From: SKZT01 sp964478625
GTDB taxonomy: Bacteria; Desulfobacterota; Desulfobacteria; Desulfobacterales; SKZT01
Length of the DNA stretch: 64,000 nucleotides
Direction of reading: 5' to 3'
Assembly (NCBI GenBank): GCA_964478625.1
Contig: CAYZJH010000006.1
Location: 1 to 64,000 of the forward strand
Positions within the stretch are counted from its first letter, which is position 1. Every line of letters begins with the position of its first letter. Of the stretch, positions 1 to 8,578 are shown piece by piece. The position numbers and the translations under genes are program-made. The notes under the pieces are model-generated. The model had not been told where the DNA came from. It saw nothing but the letters and a program-made list of their open reading frames with translations, and searched no databases.

Positions 1-67
1 ATCCTTTTGCGGATCTTTTCGGGAAAACTGGAAAAAAATGATTTTTCAAGCTTAGAAAGAACTGCTC
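1..67. other. Window edge upstream of dtd
   Basis: All three plus-strand frames stay open for at least 39 bases here, so this may be the tail of a gene that starts outside the window. No frame gives a recognisable motif, and I do not call a product. An AGAAAG stretch just before the dtd ATG could serve as a weak ribosome binding site. Confidence 0.3.
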
Positions 68-505
68 ATGCGCGCCGTTGTACAAAGAGTTAAGGAAAGC
101 TCGGTGATTATTGAAGGACAGACAGTGGCAAAAATCGGACCAGGGCTGATGGTTCTTTTGGGTATCGCCAGAGGTGACGGTGAAAAAGAGGCGGATTTTC
201 TGGCGGAAAAAATACCGAATTTGAGAATCTTTGAAGATTCAATGGACAAAATGAATCTTTCTCTTCTAGATACGGGTGGCCAGATGCTTGTGGTCTCCCA
301 ATTCACACTTCTGGGAAACTGCCGAAAAGGACGGCGCCCCTCTTTTGTGGATGCAGCCGAACCTGATCCGGCCAACACGCTTTATGAATATTTTATAGAA
401 AAAGTTCGGGCAAGAGGCATTGACGTTCAATCCGGCAGATTCAGGGCCATTATGGACGTTCACTTGATTAATGACGGCCCTGTAACATTGATTGTAGAAA
501 GTTGA
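68..505 (+). CDS. dtd: D-aminoacyl-tRNA deacylase
   Basis: This enzyme hydrolyses D-amino acids (and glycine mischarged on tRNA-Ala) from tRNA in the cytoplasm, protecting translation from wrong chirality. The 145-residue length is normal for the family. The N-terminus MRAVVQRVKESSV is typical. The two active-site motifs are visible: SQFTLLGNCRKGRRPSF in the middle and NDGPVT near the C-terminus, the latter being the Gly-cisPro chiral-selection loop. The stop lies four bases before the ATG of the M18 aminopeptidase, so the two genes are probably co-transcribed and may be translationally coupled. Confidence 0.95.
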   Translation: MRAVVQRVKESSVIIEGQTVAKIGPGLMVLLGIARGDGEKEADFLAEKIPNLRIFEDSMDKMNLSLLDTGGQMLVVSQFTLLGNCRKGRRPSFVDAAEPDPANTLYEYFIEKVRARGIDVQSGRFRAIMDVHLINDGPVTLIVES

Positions 506-509
506 CTTT

Positions 510-1919
510 ATGAATAAAAAACAGATTGAAGAGTTCAAAAAACGCACGGTCAGAAAACCGAAACTGGTCTGGGATGTACTCACCACTGATGAAAACAGAC
601 AGGCTGATCAGATAGCCGAGGATTACAAATCTTTTTTGGATCAGGCAAAAACGGAAAGAGAGGCTGTTGCCGTGATCATGAACAAGGCTGAAGCCGCCGG
701 CTTTAAAAATATCGATCAGGCTGAAAACGGTATCGGAAAATGGTATCGTGTTTTTCGAAACAAATGCATTGCACTGGCTGTCCCGGGCAAAAATCCCCTG
801 GGTTCCGGGGCTAAAATTATTGCCGCCCATATCGACTCACCAAGATTGGATTTAAAACAAAACCCCCTTTACCAGGAGGTGGATCTGGCATTTTTCAAAA
901 CCCATTACTACGGCGGGATTCGCAAATATCAATGGATGGCAACCCCTTTGGCGCTTCATGGGAGGGTCATCAAAGCCGATGGTTCTTCCATGGATATTGT
1001 TATCGGTGAAGACGAAACCGACCCGGTTTTCACCGTGTCGGATCTTCTGCCGCATCTGGCAAGAAAAGTGCAAAGTGAAAAAAAACTTTCCGAAGCCTTT
1101 GAAGGGGAAAAGCTGAACGTTCTGATCGGAAGTCGCCCCCTCGGGGGAGAAGACATTGAAGATCGCTTTAAACTCAAAGTGCTTCAATTTTTTAACGAAA
1201 AGTACGGATTAGTGGAAGAAGACTTCACATGTGCCGAAATCGAGGTCGTGCCCGCCGGCAAAGCAAGGGATATCGGCCTGGATCGCAGCATGATCGGTGC
1301 CTACGGGCAGGATGACCGTATATGTGCATTCAGTGCGTTGCACGCCGTTCTGAAACTCCAAAAGCCACAATCATGGGCCATAGTTTTCTTTTTTGATAAG
1401 GAAGAAATCGGTAGCGACGGCAATACCGGCGCAAAATCTCACTTTGTCGAAATTTTCATGTCGGATCTTCTATCCAAAACCGGAGAGGAAGACACCCCCA
1501 AAAACCTTCGCAACACCCTGGTCAACTCCATGGCCATATCGGCAGATGTCAACGGTGCTCTTGATCCGGATTACCAGGAAGTCCATGAAAAAAGAAATGC
1601 CGCCCGCCTGGGGTATGGTGTCTGCATTACCAAATTCACCGGATCAGGCGGAAAATACGGTTCCAGCGATGCCGGGGCTGAATACCTGGGTAAAATTCGA
1701 ACTATTTTCAATAAAAACCATATCATATGGCAAACGGGAGAACTTGGGAAAGTGGATGAAGGAGGAGGTGGAACCATTGCTAAGTTTCTTGCGGTTTACG
1801 GTATGGAAATTGTGGATTGCGGGCCGGCTCTCCTGTCCATGCACTCGCCTTTTGAAATTTCCAGCAAAGCGGATCTTTTGATGGTTTGCAAAGCCTATGA
1901 GGCATTTTTATGCTCTTGA
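510..1919 (+). CDS. apeB: M18 family aminopeptidase
   Basis: This is a zinc metallo-aminopeptidase of the aspartyl aminopeptidase (M18) family, 469 residues, as expected. Visible family features are AAHIDSPRLDLK (first metal-binding His/Asp), FDKEEIGSDGNTGA (metal/catalytic acidic residues), ISADVNGALDP, and the C-terminal LLSMHSPFEISSKAD with a metal-binding His. It presumably trims N-terminal residues from peptides in the cytoplasm. It starts four bases after dtd and its last codons overlap the start of dacB by 10 bases, so dtd-apeB-dacB look like one transcription unit. The symbol is by family; substrate preference cannot be read from the sequence. Confidence 0.9.
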   Translation: MNKKQIEEFKKRTVRKPKLVWDVLTTDENRQADQIAEDYKSFLDQAKTEREAVAVIMNKAEAAGFKNIDQAENGIGKWYRVFRNKCIALAVPGKNPLGSGAKIIAAHIDSPRLDLKQNPLYQEVDLAFFKTHYYGGIRKYQWMATPLALHGRVIKADGSSMDIVIGEDETDPVFTVSDLLPHLARKVQSEKKLSEAFEGEKLNVLIGSRPLGGEDIEDRFKLKVLQFFNEKYGLVEEDFTCAEIEVVPAGKARDIGLDRSMIGAYGQDDRICAFSALHAVLKLQKPQSWAIVFFFDKEEIGSDGNTGAKSHFVEIFMSDLLSKTGEEDTPKNLRNTLVNSMAISADVNGALDPDYQEVHEKRNAARLGYGVCITKFTGSGGKYGSSDAGAEYLGKIRTIFNKNHIIWQTGELGKVDEGGGGTIAKFLAVYGMEIVDCGPALLSMHSPFEISSKADLLMVCKAYEAFLCS

Positions 1920-3103
1920 GGGGGTTTCTGTTTGTTTCCTGTTTTTTTCTGATGGCATCCGTTATCACCGCCCATGGCTTTGAATCATTTGATCATATTA
2001 TCGGAGACAACGAAGCCATCTTGTTGGCCGACCCTGATGGAAACATTTTGTACTCTAAAAATGCCGACCAGAAAATGATCCCGGCGTCCACCATCAAAAT
2101 ATTGACCGGCCTTGCCTCATTTCATTTTCTTGGAAAAGATTATCGCTTCAAAACCGAGTTTTATCTCGATGATCAGAAAAACCTGGTGATCAAAGGACTC
2201 GGTGATCCTTTGCTGATCTCGGAAGTGATAGACGACATCACAAAACAATTAGCCTCTGTGCTTCCGAAAAAGATTCATAACCTTATTGCCGATGACAGCC
2301 ATTTTTCCCAGCCTTTGACTATTCCGGACATATCTTCCACATCCAGGCCTTACAATGCTCCCAATGGTGCTTTGTGCGTCAATTTCAATACCGTCAACTT
2401 CAGACATGGCTCTGTCCCAGGCACCTATGTCAGTGCCGAACCCCAGACACCTTTATTGCCCTTTGCCATTAAACGAATTGCACAACTCGGGCATCAATCC
2501 AACAGGGTCGTTCTCTCCCATGATCACCACGATATCACCCTGTATGCCGGGCATCTGTTTGGCTATTTCCTAAAAAAAAATGGTGTAAATATTCAGGGTC
2601 AGGTTCTGATCGGGAAGGCCAACAAGGAAAGGGCGCATCTTATTTTGGAATATCACTCCCGTTATACTGTAGAGCAGATTACCAGGGAACTTCTTGAGTA
2701 CTCCAATAACTTTATCGCCAACCAGCTTGTGATTGCCATAGGAGCTGAAACGCATGGTGTTCCCGCAGACCTAAACAGTGGAGTGGATGCAGTGAAATCA
2801 TACGTGCAGACCCAATTGGGAATCGATCATGTGGATATTGTTGAAGGTTCCGGAATTTCCAGAGACAATCGGATTTGTGCAAGAGATATGTTAAAAATTT
2901 TAGACGCTTTCAGACCCCATTTTCAACTCATGAGGAAAGAACAAAATGCGTTCTATAAAACCGGCACCCTCCATGGTGTCAACAACCGTGTTGGGTTTAT
3001 TCAAGGCACAACCGGGCAACTTTACCCGTTTGTGATATTCATTAACAGACCTGGAAAATCTTCAAAGCCCCTAATGGAAATGCTTATAAGGAACGTGAAC
3101 TAA
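1910..3103 (+). CDS. dacB: D-alanyl-D-alanine carboxypeptidase/endopeptidase (PBP4, S13)
   Basis: This is a penicillin-binding protein of class C that removes terminal D-Ala and cleaves peptide cross-links in periplasmic peptidoglycan. The N-terminus is a signal peptide (MLLRGFLFVSCFFLMASVITAHG). The three active-site motifs occur in order: STIK (SxxK, about residue 61), SNN (SxN, in YSNNFIANQL) and KTG (in YKTGTLHG). At 397 residues it is somewhat shorter than E. coli PBP4, so the inserted domains are probably reduced. It overlaps the aminopeptidase gene by 10 bases. Its 3' end overlaps the convergent folE2 by 20 bases, and an imperfect ATGCGG hairpin sits at the junction. Confidence 0.93.
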   Translation: MLLRGFLFVSCFFLMASVITAHGFESFDHIIGDNEAILLADPDGNILYSKNADQKMIPASTIKILTGLASFHFLGKDYRFKTEFYLDDQKNLVIKGLGDPLLISEVIDDITKQLASVLPKKIHNLIADDSHFSQPLTIPDISSTSRPYNAPNGALCVNFNTVNFRHGSVPGTYVSAEPQTPLLPFAIKRIAQLGHQSNRVVLSHDHHDITLYAGHLFGYFLKKNGVNIQGQVLIGKANKERAHLILEYHSRYTVEQITRELLEYSNNFIANQLVIAIGAETHGVPADLNSGVDAVKSYVQTQLGIDHVDIVEGSGISRDNRICARDMLKILDAFRPHFQLMRKEQNAFYKTGTLHGVNNRVGFIQGTTGQLYPFVIFINRPGKSSKPLMEMLIRNVN

Positions 3104-3923
3104 TGCGGGGAGATTCTCCGCATGTAATCTGGGCATAAGCACTGTGGTTGTGGATAGATTCGAAATTTTCCGCACCGACTGAAAACCAGGTGATATTTTC
3201 ATCCTCCTTAATTCGTTTCGCCACATCTCTGACAATGTCCTCAACAAACTTTGGGTTTGTATAGGCTTTTTCCGTTACATATTTTTCATCAACCCGTTTT
3301 AAAACAGAATAAACCTCACAGGATGCGGCTTCTTCCACCAGTTCGATCATATCCTCCATCCATACGAACTTTTTAAACCGCACACTCAATCGAACCTCCC
3401 CTCTCTGATTGTGGGCTCCTGCCTCACTGATCTCTTTGGAACACGGACACACCGATGAAATGGGAACGATCACCTCAGATATCAGGTCCACTTTACCATT
3501 TGGATCACTGGCACCTATGATTCGGCAGGTGTAATCCATGAGACCGGGTGACCGGCTTACCGGGGCTTCCTTTTCGATAAAATAAGGGAAAAGGACCTCG
3601 ATATGGGCGGATGCCGCATTCAAATGTTCTTTCATCTGGCCTAAAATGGCCGAAAATCTCTTGAGGGATACTTCCGGCCGAAACAAATGAAGAAGCTCCA
3701 CAAAACGGCTCATATGGGTCCCCTTGTATTTATGGGGAAGGTCGACATACATATTAATGGATGCCACCGTATTTTGATAACCGTTCTTTTTGTCCAGAAC
3801 CCTGATGGGATAACGAAGATTTTTTATACCCACCTTGTCGATGGGAATCTGACGGTAATCCCGCTGATTCTGGATGTCTTTCATTTTCCAGGTTACCTGG
3901 TCAGGGCCTTTGAATAACAACAT
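3084..3923 (-). CDS. folE2: GTP cyclohydrolase IB (FolE2/MptA family)
   Basis: FolE2 converts GTP to 7,8-dihydroneopterin triphosphate, the first step of folate (and queuosine) synthesis. It replaces the zinc-dependent FolE. The 279-residue protein shows the family motifs INMYVDLPHKYKGTHMSRF and SVCPCSKEISEAGAHNQRG, which hold the metal-binding Cys and nearby His, plus the C-terminal NFESIHNHSAYAQI. A good ribosome binding site (AGGAGA) precedes the ATG. It lies 32 bases downstream of ttcA and is probably the last gene of a greA-rpoZ-ttcA-folE2 run. In other bacteria folE2 can be zinc-regulated, but I see no Zur box in this short gap. Confidence 0.95.
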   Translation of the reverse strand: MLLFKGPDQVTWKMKDIQNQRDYRQIPIDKVGIKNLRYPIRVLDKKNGYQNTVASINMYVDLPHKYKGTHMSRFVELLHLFRPEVSLKRFSAILGQMKEHLNAASAHIEVLFPYFIEKEAPVSRSPGLMDYTCRIIGASDPNGKVDLISEVIVPISSVCPCSKEISEAGAHNQRGEVRLSVRFKKFVWMEDMIELVEEAASCEVYSVLKRVDEKYVTEKAYTNPKFVEDIVRDVAKRIKEDENITWFSVGAENFESIHNHSAYAQITCGESPRISSRSL

Positions 3924-3955
3924 AATATCTTCTCCTGCTTAACCAATTTGCCTGT

Positions 3956-4702
3956 TTAAAGAAGATAATCCTTTTTGACGCGCTGCATGGATCTGAAAAT
4001 ATTTCCCTTGATTTTTTTGTTGCTTTGGTAAAGCTTATTTAAAAGCTCCTTGATTTCCTTACGCTTTGAAACTTTCGCCGTTGGGCATGGGTTTACAAAT
4101 TCTGGAAAACCCTGTTGTGAAGCAAACTTTCGGATTAAATTTTCATCGGCAAAACACAATGGCCTGATAAGGTCGAATTCCCCCTTAAAAAAAGGCTGGG
4201 CCGGTTTCATGGTACTGATCTCACCTGCATAACACATATTCAAAAACAGAGTCTCAATCAGGTCGTCTTTATTATGGGCCAGGGCCACTTTGTTGCATCC
4301 CAGCCCATGCGCGATCTCAAAAATACGTTTTCTTCGGAGTTTGGCGCACAAGAAACATGGGTTTTCCCGATTTTCCGGACTGTGCGATACGATTCCATGG
4401 TCCGTGTAATCCACCGTCAGATGGTACCCCATTTCCCGGCAATACCGTGAGAGGGAATCCGAGAATCCCTCTTCAAACCCTGGATCGATATATATGGGAA
4501 AGAGCGTATAGTCAACCGGAACCCGGTGCAGCCGTTCGTTTAAGAACCACATGAGCGTAAGGCTGTCTTTTCCGCCTGACAGCCCTACCGCAATGCGGTC
4601 TTTGTCGAAAATCATATCATATTGATGAATTGCTTTTCCCAAAACTCGGTTCAGCGCTTTGTATGTATAACCGTATTTGGGCAAAGGATATGATTTTCTC
4701 AA
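3956..4702 (-). CDS. ttcA: TtcA-type PP-loop tRNA thiolation ATPase
   Basis: This is an adenine-nucleotide alpha-hydrolase-fold enzyme that adenylates tRNA and inserts sulfur, as in 2-thiocytidine-32 synthesis. The PP-loop SGGKDSLTL is clear. A CxxC motif (PCFLCAKLRRKR) and a later single Cys (NPCPTAK) match the three iron-sulfur ligands of TtcA. The 248-residue length is shorter than E. coli TtcA. The start is a TTG: the typical TtcA N-terminus (KYGYTYKALNRVLGKAI) lies before the first ATG, so the longer reading is right. It begins 4 bases after rpoZ. Related tRNA thiolases of the same superfamily (TtuA) are the main alternative. Confidence 0.82.
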   Translation of the reverse strand: MRKSYPLPKYGYTYKALNRVLGKAIHQYDMIFDKDRIAVGLSGGKDSLTLMWFLNERLHRVPVDYTLFPIYIDPGFEEGFSDSLSRYCREMGYHLTVDYTDHGIVSHSPENRENPCFLCAKLRRKRIFEIAHGLGCNKVALAHNKDDLIETLFLNMCYAGEISTMKPAQPFFKGEFDLIRPLCFADENLIRKFASQQGFPEFVNPCPTAKVSKRKEIKELLNKLYQSNKKIKGNIFRSMQRVKKDYLL

Positions 4703-4706
4703 GGCC

Positions 4707-4910
4707 TTAAGATACTTTTTTTAAATCCTTCAAAGAGACTTTACCTGCGGCAATCTCTCTGAGGGCGATGACAATATCCTCATTTTTTGGTGAAGAGACC
4801 AGATATTCCGAACCTTCCCGTATTTGACGTACCCTTTTGGCAACCAGATGAACCAGCAGAAAACGATTGTTTATCTGTTTCAAACAATCCTCGATTGTAA
4901 TTCTAGCCAA
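4707..4910 (-). CDS. rpoZ: RNA polymerase omega subunit
   Basis: Omega is the small RNA polymerase subunit that assists assembly by binding beta'. The 67-residue product opens with MARITIEDCL, and NRFLLVHLVAKRVRQI and NEDIVIALREIAAGKV match the family. The start codon is TTG, preceded by GGAGG at five bases. A downstream ATG would remove the conserved N-terminus. It lies between greA and ttcA on the same strand. Confidence 0.93.
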   Translation of the reverse strand: MARITIEDCLKQINNRFLLVHLVAKRVRQIREGSEYLVSSPKNEDIVIALREIAAGKVSLKDLKKVS

Positions 4911-4991
4911 TTATGCCTCCAAATTCAGTGTTGATGTTTAACAGTTTTGATGGGTGGAATTCATTTTCAAACTTTCATGGTTCAATCGATA

Positions 4992-5459
4992 CTATAAAAT
5001 ATCGACCAACTCATAGTGCCGCTTTCCTCCGGGCGCATTTAAAATGATCTCATCACCGGTCTTTTTGCCAACAATGGCTTGACCGAGGGGAGAAGAAACC
5101 GAAATTTTTCCCTTGGAAATATCGGATTCTTCAGGTCCAACAAGCTGATATTCTACATTTTCACCAGTATCGATATTTTCCAATAAAACCCGGCAGGCGA
5201 ATACAGCCCGATCGGTATTTGTTTTATCAGGATCGATGATATCAGCATTGCCGAGTTTATATTCCAGGTCGCTAACGCGGCTTTCGATAAAGGCCTGGCG
5301 CTCCTTGGCCGCCTCAAATTCGGCGTTTTCCGAAAGATCGCCGTGAGCACGGGCCTCTTCTATTGCTTTAATATTTTCCGGTCTTGCAACGGATTTCAAC
5401 TGTTCCAGTTCCTTTTTCAGAGTCTCATATCCTTCTCTGGTGAAAGGTATTCGTTCCAA
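4992..5459 (-). CDS. greA: Transcription elongation factor GreA
   Basis: GreA rescues backtracked RNA polymerase by stimulating transcript cleavage through the secondary channel. The 155-residue protein has the N-terminal antiparallel coiled coil (about residues 1-75) with the acidic tip in GDLSENAEFEAAKERQ, and a C-terminal FKBP-like domain with SSPLGQAIVGKKTGDEI. The start is TTG with GGAG seven bases upstream, giving the typical MERIPFTREGYE N-terminus. rpoZ follows after 81 bases. Confidence 0.96.
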   Translation of the reverse strand: MERIPFTREGYETLKKELEQLKSVARPENIKAIEEARAHGDLSENAEFEAAKERQAFIESRVSDLEYKLGNADIIDPDKTNTDRAVFACRVLLENIDTGENVEYQLVGPEESDISKGKISVSSPLGQAIVGKKTGDEIILNAPGGKRHYELVDIL

Positions 5460-5543
5460 TTCAAAACTCCATTAAATTATTAGGGTTATCAATTTACCAA
5501 ATCGACAGCGTTTTTTTATTTCCCTCGCTGAATTTTCATTGGT

Positions 5544-6569
5544 CTAAATATAATCCTTGATCAGGATTTCAGCAATTTGTATGGCGTTGGTGGCGGCTCC
5601 CTTCCTGATATTGTCGGCAACAACCCACATATTGATACCGTGATTGGGGATCGATTCATCATTCCTGATTCGCCCTACAAGCGTCAGATCCTGGCCGGCC
5701 GCATCAATGGCCATAGGATAAGCATTATTTGCAGGGTCATCGACAACTTTTACGCCGGAAGCAGATTTTAACAGGATTTTTACATCTTCAGCAGAAATCG
5801 GTTCAAGGGTTTCAACATTGACCGACTCGGAATGACCGTAAAAAACAGGGACGCGAACTGTCGTTGCCGTTACCGCAATGGAATCGTCTCCCATAATCTT
5901 TTTGGTTTCCCGCACCATCTTCATTTCTTCTTTTGTGTAACCGTTTTCCTGAAACTTATCAATATGCGGAAGACAGTTAAAAGCGATCCGATGGGGATAT
6001 ACCTTCTGTTCAAATTTTAAAAAATTAATCATGGCACGGGTTTGATCCAGCAGTTCATCAATGGCTTTTTTTCCGGTACCGGATACCGCCTGGTAGGTGG
6101 ATACCACAACACGCCTGATTTTGTACTTTCGGTGAATCGGCCACAAGGCAACGACCATTTGAATGGTGGAACAGTTGGGATTGGCGATGATTCCTTTGGA
6201 GGTATAATCCTTGATGGCATCGGCATTGACCTCGGGCACAACCAAAGGAACCTGCGGATCCATGCGCCAGGCATTTGAATTGTCAACAACGACACAACCG
6301 TCTTTCGCGGCAAAGGGTGCATAATACTCGCTGGTGCCGGTTCCGGCTGAAAAGAGAGCAATATCCATTCCCTTAAAAGAATCTTCTTTCAATTCTTCCA
6401 CAGGATACAAATCTCCCTGAAACCTGATCATCCGCCCAACCGATCTCTTGGATGCCAATAGTTTCAAGGAACGAATCGGAAAATTTCTTTCAGCCAAAGA
6501 GGCAAGCATCTGATTGCCCACCGCACCCGTAGCTCCGGCAACAGCCACATTCACTCGTTTTTCTGACAC
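5544..6569 (-). CDS. asd: Aspartate-semialdehyde dehydrogenase
   Basis: This enzyme reduces aspartyl phosphate to aspartate semialdehyde for lysine/diaminopimelate, threonine and methionine synthesis. It carries the NADP-binding GATGAVGNQML at the N-terminus and the catalytic Cys in NPNCSTIQM. Its 341 residues are standard. The start is GTG (MSEKRVNVAVAG). It follows leuB on the minus strand by 52 bases, and psd-leuB-asd probably form an operon. Aspartate semialdehyde is also the substrate of the carboxynorspermidine synthase encoded at 45854-47050. Confidence 0.96.
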   Translation of the reverse strand: MSEKRVNVAVAGATGAVGNQMLASLAERNFPIRSLKLLASKRSVGRMIRFQGDLYPVEELKEDSFKGMDIALFSAGTGTSEYYAPFAAKDGCVVVDNSNAWRMDPQVPLVVPEVNADAIKDYTSKGIIANPNCSTIQMVVALWPIHRKYKIRRVVVSTYQAVSGTGKKAIDELLDQTRAMINFLKFEQKVYPHRIAFNCLPHIDKFQENGYTKEEMKMVRETKKIMGDDSIAVTATTVRVPVFYGHSESVNVETLEPISAEDVKILLKSASGVKVVDDPANNAYPMAIDAAGQDLTLVGRIRNDESIPNHGINMWVVADNIRKGAATNAIQIAEILIKDYI

Positions 6570-6621
6570 CTTCTCTAAATCCTTTCCCTGTTTTTATAAT
6601 TGATTTGAGATGATCCGAATC

Positions 6622-7689
6622 TTAAAAATCTTCGATAAATTTCTTTACCAGATCTCCCACTTCACTTGTGGAATACCCCATCTTACCGGCGGCAATATCC
6701 TTTAAGTCTTCACGAAGCACTTTCATTACAGCCTTTTCAATCAAGGCCGCAGCTTCGCTTTCTCCAAGCGTTTCAAGCATGAGTTGCCCGGAAGAAATGG
6801 CAGCCATCGGATTGATAATCCCCATGCCCGTATATTTGGGCGCTGAACCGCCTATAGGTTCAAACATGGAAACCCCCTCAGGGTTGATATTTCCACCGGC
6901 AGCGATTCCCATACCCCCTTGAATCATAGCGCCCAGATCGGTGATAATATCTCCGAACATGTTATCGGTTACAATGACATCAAACCACTCCGGATTTTTA
7001 ACCATCCACATGCAGGTCGCGTCCACATGGGCATAATCCGTTTCAATATCTGGATACTCTTTGGCGACTTCATAAAAAGCCCTCTCCCAAAGATCAAACG
7101 CATAGGTCAATACGTTGGTCTTTCCGCACAGGGTGACTTTTTTGCCCTTGTTACGTTTTCGACAATATTCAAAAGCATAACGAATACATCGCTCGACACC
7201 TTTTCGGGTATTGATGGATTCCTGAACAGCCACTTCATCGGCTGTTCCTTTTTTTAAAACACCCCCCGCCCCTGCGTATAACCCCTCGGTATTTTCACGA
7301 ATCACCACAAAATCGATATCGGCGGGTCCTTTATTTTTAAGGGGTGTGGAAACTCCTTCATAGAGCTTTACCGGCCTGAGATTGATGTACTGGTCAAAGT
7401 GAAATCTCATATTCAGAAGAATACCTTTTTCCAAAATCCCCGGTTTGACATCCGGATGACCAATGGCTCCCAGGAAAATGGCATCGACTTTCTCTAAAGC
7501 CTCAATCACATCGTCGGGAAGAATCTGTCCGGTCGCTTTATAGTTTTCTCCGCCAATATTGTAATGGCTGAAATTCAATTGAAACTGGAATTTCCTTGCC
7601 ACGGCCTCCAATACCTTCAGGCCCTCTGCAACGACTTCAGGTCCGGTACCATCACCGGGTATTACCGCAATTTGATAGGTTTTGGTCAT
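6622..7689 (-). CDS. leuB: 3-isopropylmalate dehydrogenase
   Basis: LeuB oxidatively decarboxylates 3-isopropylmalate in leucine synthesis. The protein shows GDGTGPEVV at the N-terminus, the substrate/metal motif VTDNMFGDIITDLG, and GSAPKYTG near the C-terminus. An ORF extends upstream to 7719, but an AGGAGT ribosome binding site lies within that extension and the tandem ATGATG right after it fits translation. I place the start at the second ATG (MTKTYQIAVIPGDG, about 355 residues), with the ATG at 7692 as alternative. Tartrate or isocitrate dehydrogenases are related, but the context with asd favours LeuB. Confidence 0.88.
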   Translation of the reverse strand: MTKTYQIAVIPGDGTGPEVVAEGLKVLEAVARKFQFQLNFSHYNIGGENYKATGQILPDDVIEALEKVDAIFLGAIGHPDVKPGILEKGILLNMRFHFDQYINLRPVKLYEGVSTPLKNKGPADIDFVVIRENTEGLYAGAGGVLKKGTADEVAVQESINTRKGVERCIRYAFEYCRKRNKGKKVTLCGKTNVLTYAFDLWERAFYEVAKEYPDIETDYAHVDATCMWMVKNPEWFDVIVTDNMFGDIITDLGAMIQGGMGIAAGGNINPEGVSMFEPIGGSAPKYTGMGIINPMAAISSGQLMLETLGESEAAALIEKAVMKVLREDLKDIAAGKMGYSTSEVGDLVKKFIEDF

Positions 7690-7736
7690 CATCACTCCTT
7701 GATTTTGAAAAATTAACACAGAACGCTTTTGTTTTT

Positions 7737-8423
7737 TTATTTCTGCTCATTGGAAATATAGCCAAGGACCGTGCTTCCACCCTTGACCTTTTCACCTTTA
7801 GACACATTCAAACAGGCTTCCACCGGTAAATAGACATCCACGCGGGAACCAAAGCATATCAAGCCCATGCGTTGCCCACGTTTAACACGGTCACCAGGCT
7901 GAATACTGCAGATAATCCGTCTGGCAATCAGACCGGCAATCTGAACAAAACAAATGCTTTTTCCCTCCGCAGTTGTTAAAAACACGGCATTTTGTTCGTT
8001 GTTTTTAGAGGCTTTGTCAAAGCTCGCATTAAAAAATTTGCCCGGATTATAACTGATATTTTCTACAACACCCTCGTAAGGAACACGATTAATATGCACA
8101 TTAAAAACAGACATGAAAATACTGACTCTTATGCACGGTGCATCCACATAAGGGCTGCTTTCTTCATGCCCGGCAAAAAGCACCTTTCCATCCGCAGGGG
8201 AGACAATGGCATTTGGGGATGCCGGGATCACTCGATCAGGATCTCTGAAAAACAAACAAATCGAAAAGGTCACCAATAGTCCTAGCACAGAAAGGGTCAT
8301 CAACCCGAGCAAAGCAAAAACAGCTGTAGTAAAAGCCGATGCAAAAATAAAAGGGTATCCGGCTTTTGCGATGGGAAAGGCGGTCTGCCCAGGCTCATCA
8401 TTCCACACGAATTTATTTTCCAT
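7737..8423 (-). CDS. psd: Phosphatidylserine decarboxylase proenzyme (short form)
   Basis: Psd makes phosphatidylethanolamine from phosphatidylserine at the inner membrane and uses a pyruvoyl group generated by self-cleavage. The 228-residue product matches the short archaeal/deltaproteobacterial-type family. Two hydrophobic segments lie between about residues 20 and 60 (FIFASAFTTAVFALLG and LSVLGLLVTFSICLFF). The cleavage site is the Gly-Ser of FGSRVDVYLP. An in-frame extension to 8459 lacks a ribosome binding site, so I use the ATG at 8423 (MENKFVWNDEPG). A sigma70-like promoter lies about 110 bases upstream. No phosphatidylserine synthase gene is present in the window. Confidence 0.92.
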   Translation of the reverse strand: MENKFVWNDEPGQTAFPIAKAGYPFIFASAFTTAVFALLGLMTLSVLGLLVTFSICLFFRDPDRVIPASPNAIVSPADGKVLFAGHEESSPYVDAPCIRVSIFMSVFNVHINRVPYEGVVENISYNPGKFFNASFDKASKNNEQNAVFLTTAEGKSICFVQIAGLIARRIICSIQPGDRVKRGQRMGLICFGSRVDVYLPVEACLNVSKGEKVKGGSTVLGYISNEQK

Positions 8424-8534
8424 TTTAATCCCGTTGATTTTTGTTTTCCTGCAACACAATAAGGGTATCCGTCGCGCAAAAAATCAAAAATACTGCGGAT
8501 CGAATACCCTCTTTCAAAATGTTAAGGAGTTATT

Positions 8535-8562
8535 TTTATCAGATATTTTTAATTTTTGTCAA
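8535..8562 (-). promoter_or_regulatory. Sigma70-like promoter for psd-leuB-asd
   Basis: On the minus strand a perfect -35 TTGACA (8557-8562) is followed after 16 bases by GATAAA (8535-8540). The expected transcription start is near 8528, giving a leader of about 105 bases before the psd ATG. It sits in the gap between arcC and psd, which supports psd as the first gene of its unit. Confidence 0.55.
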
Positions 8563-8578
8563 TGATTACTCAACGTAT

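Noticed and set aside
3102..3123. ATGCGG hairpin as a terminator for dacB/folE2
   Set aside because: The stem is short and imperfect, lies within folE2 coding sequence, and has no T-run.
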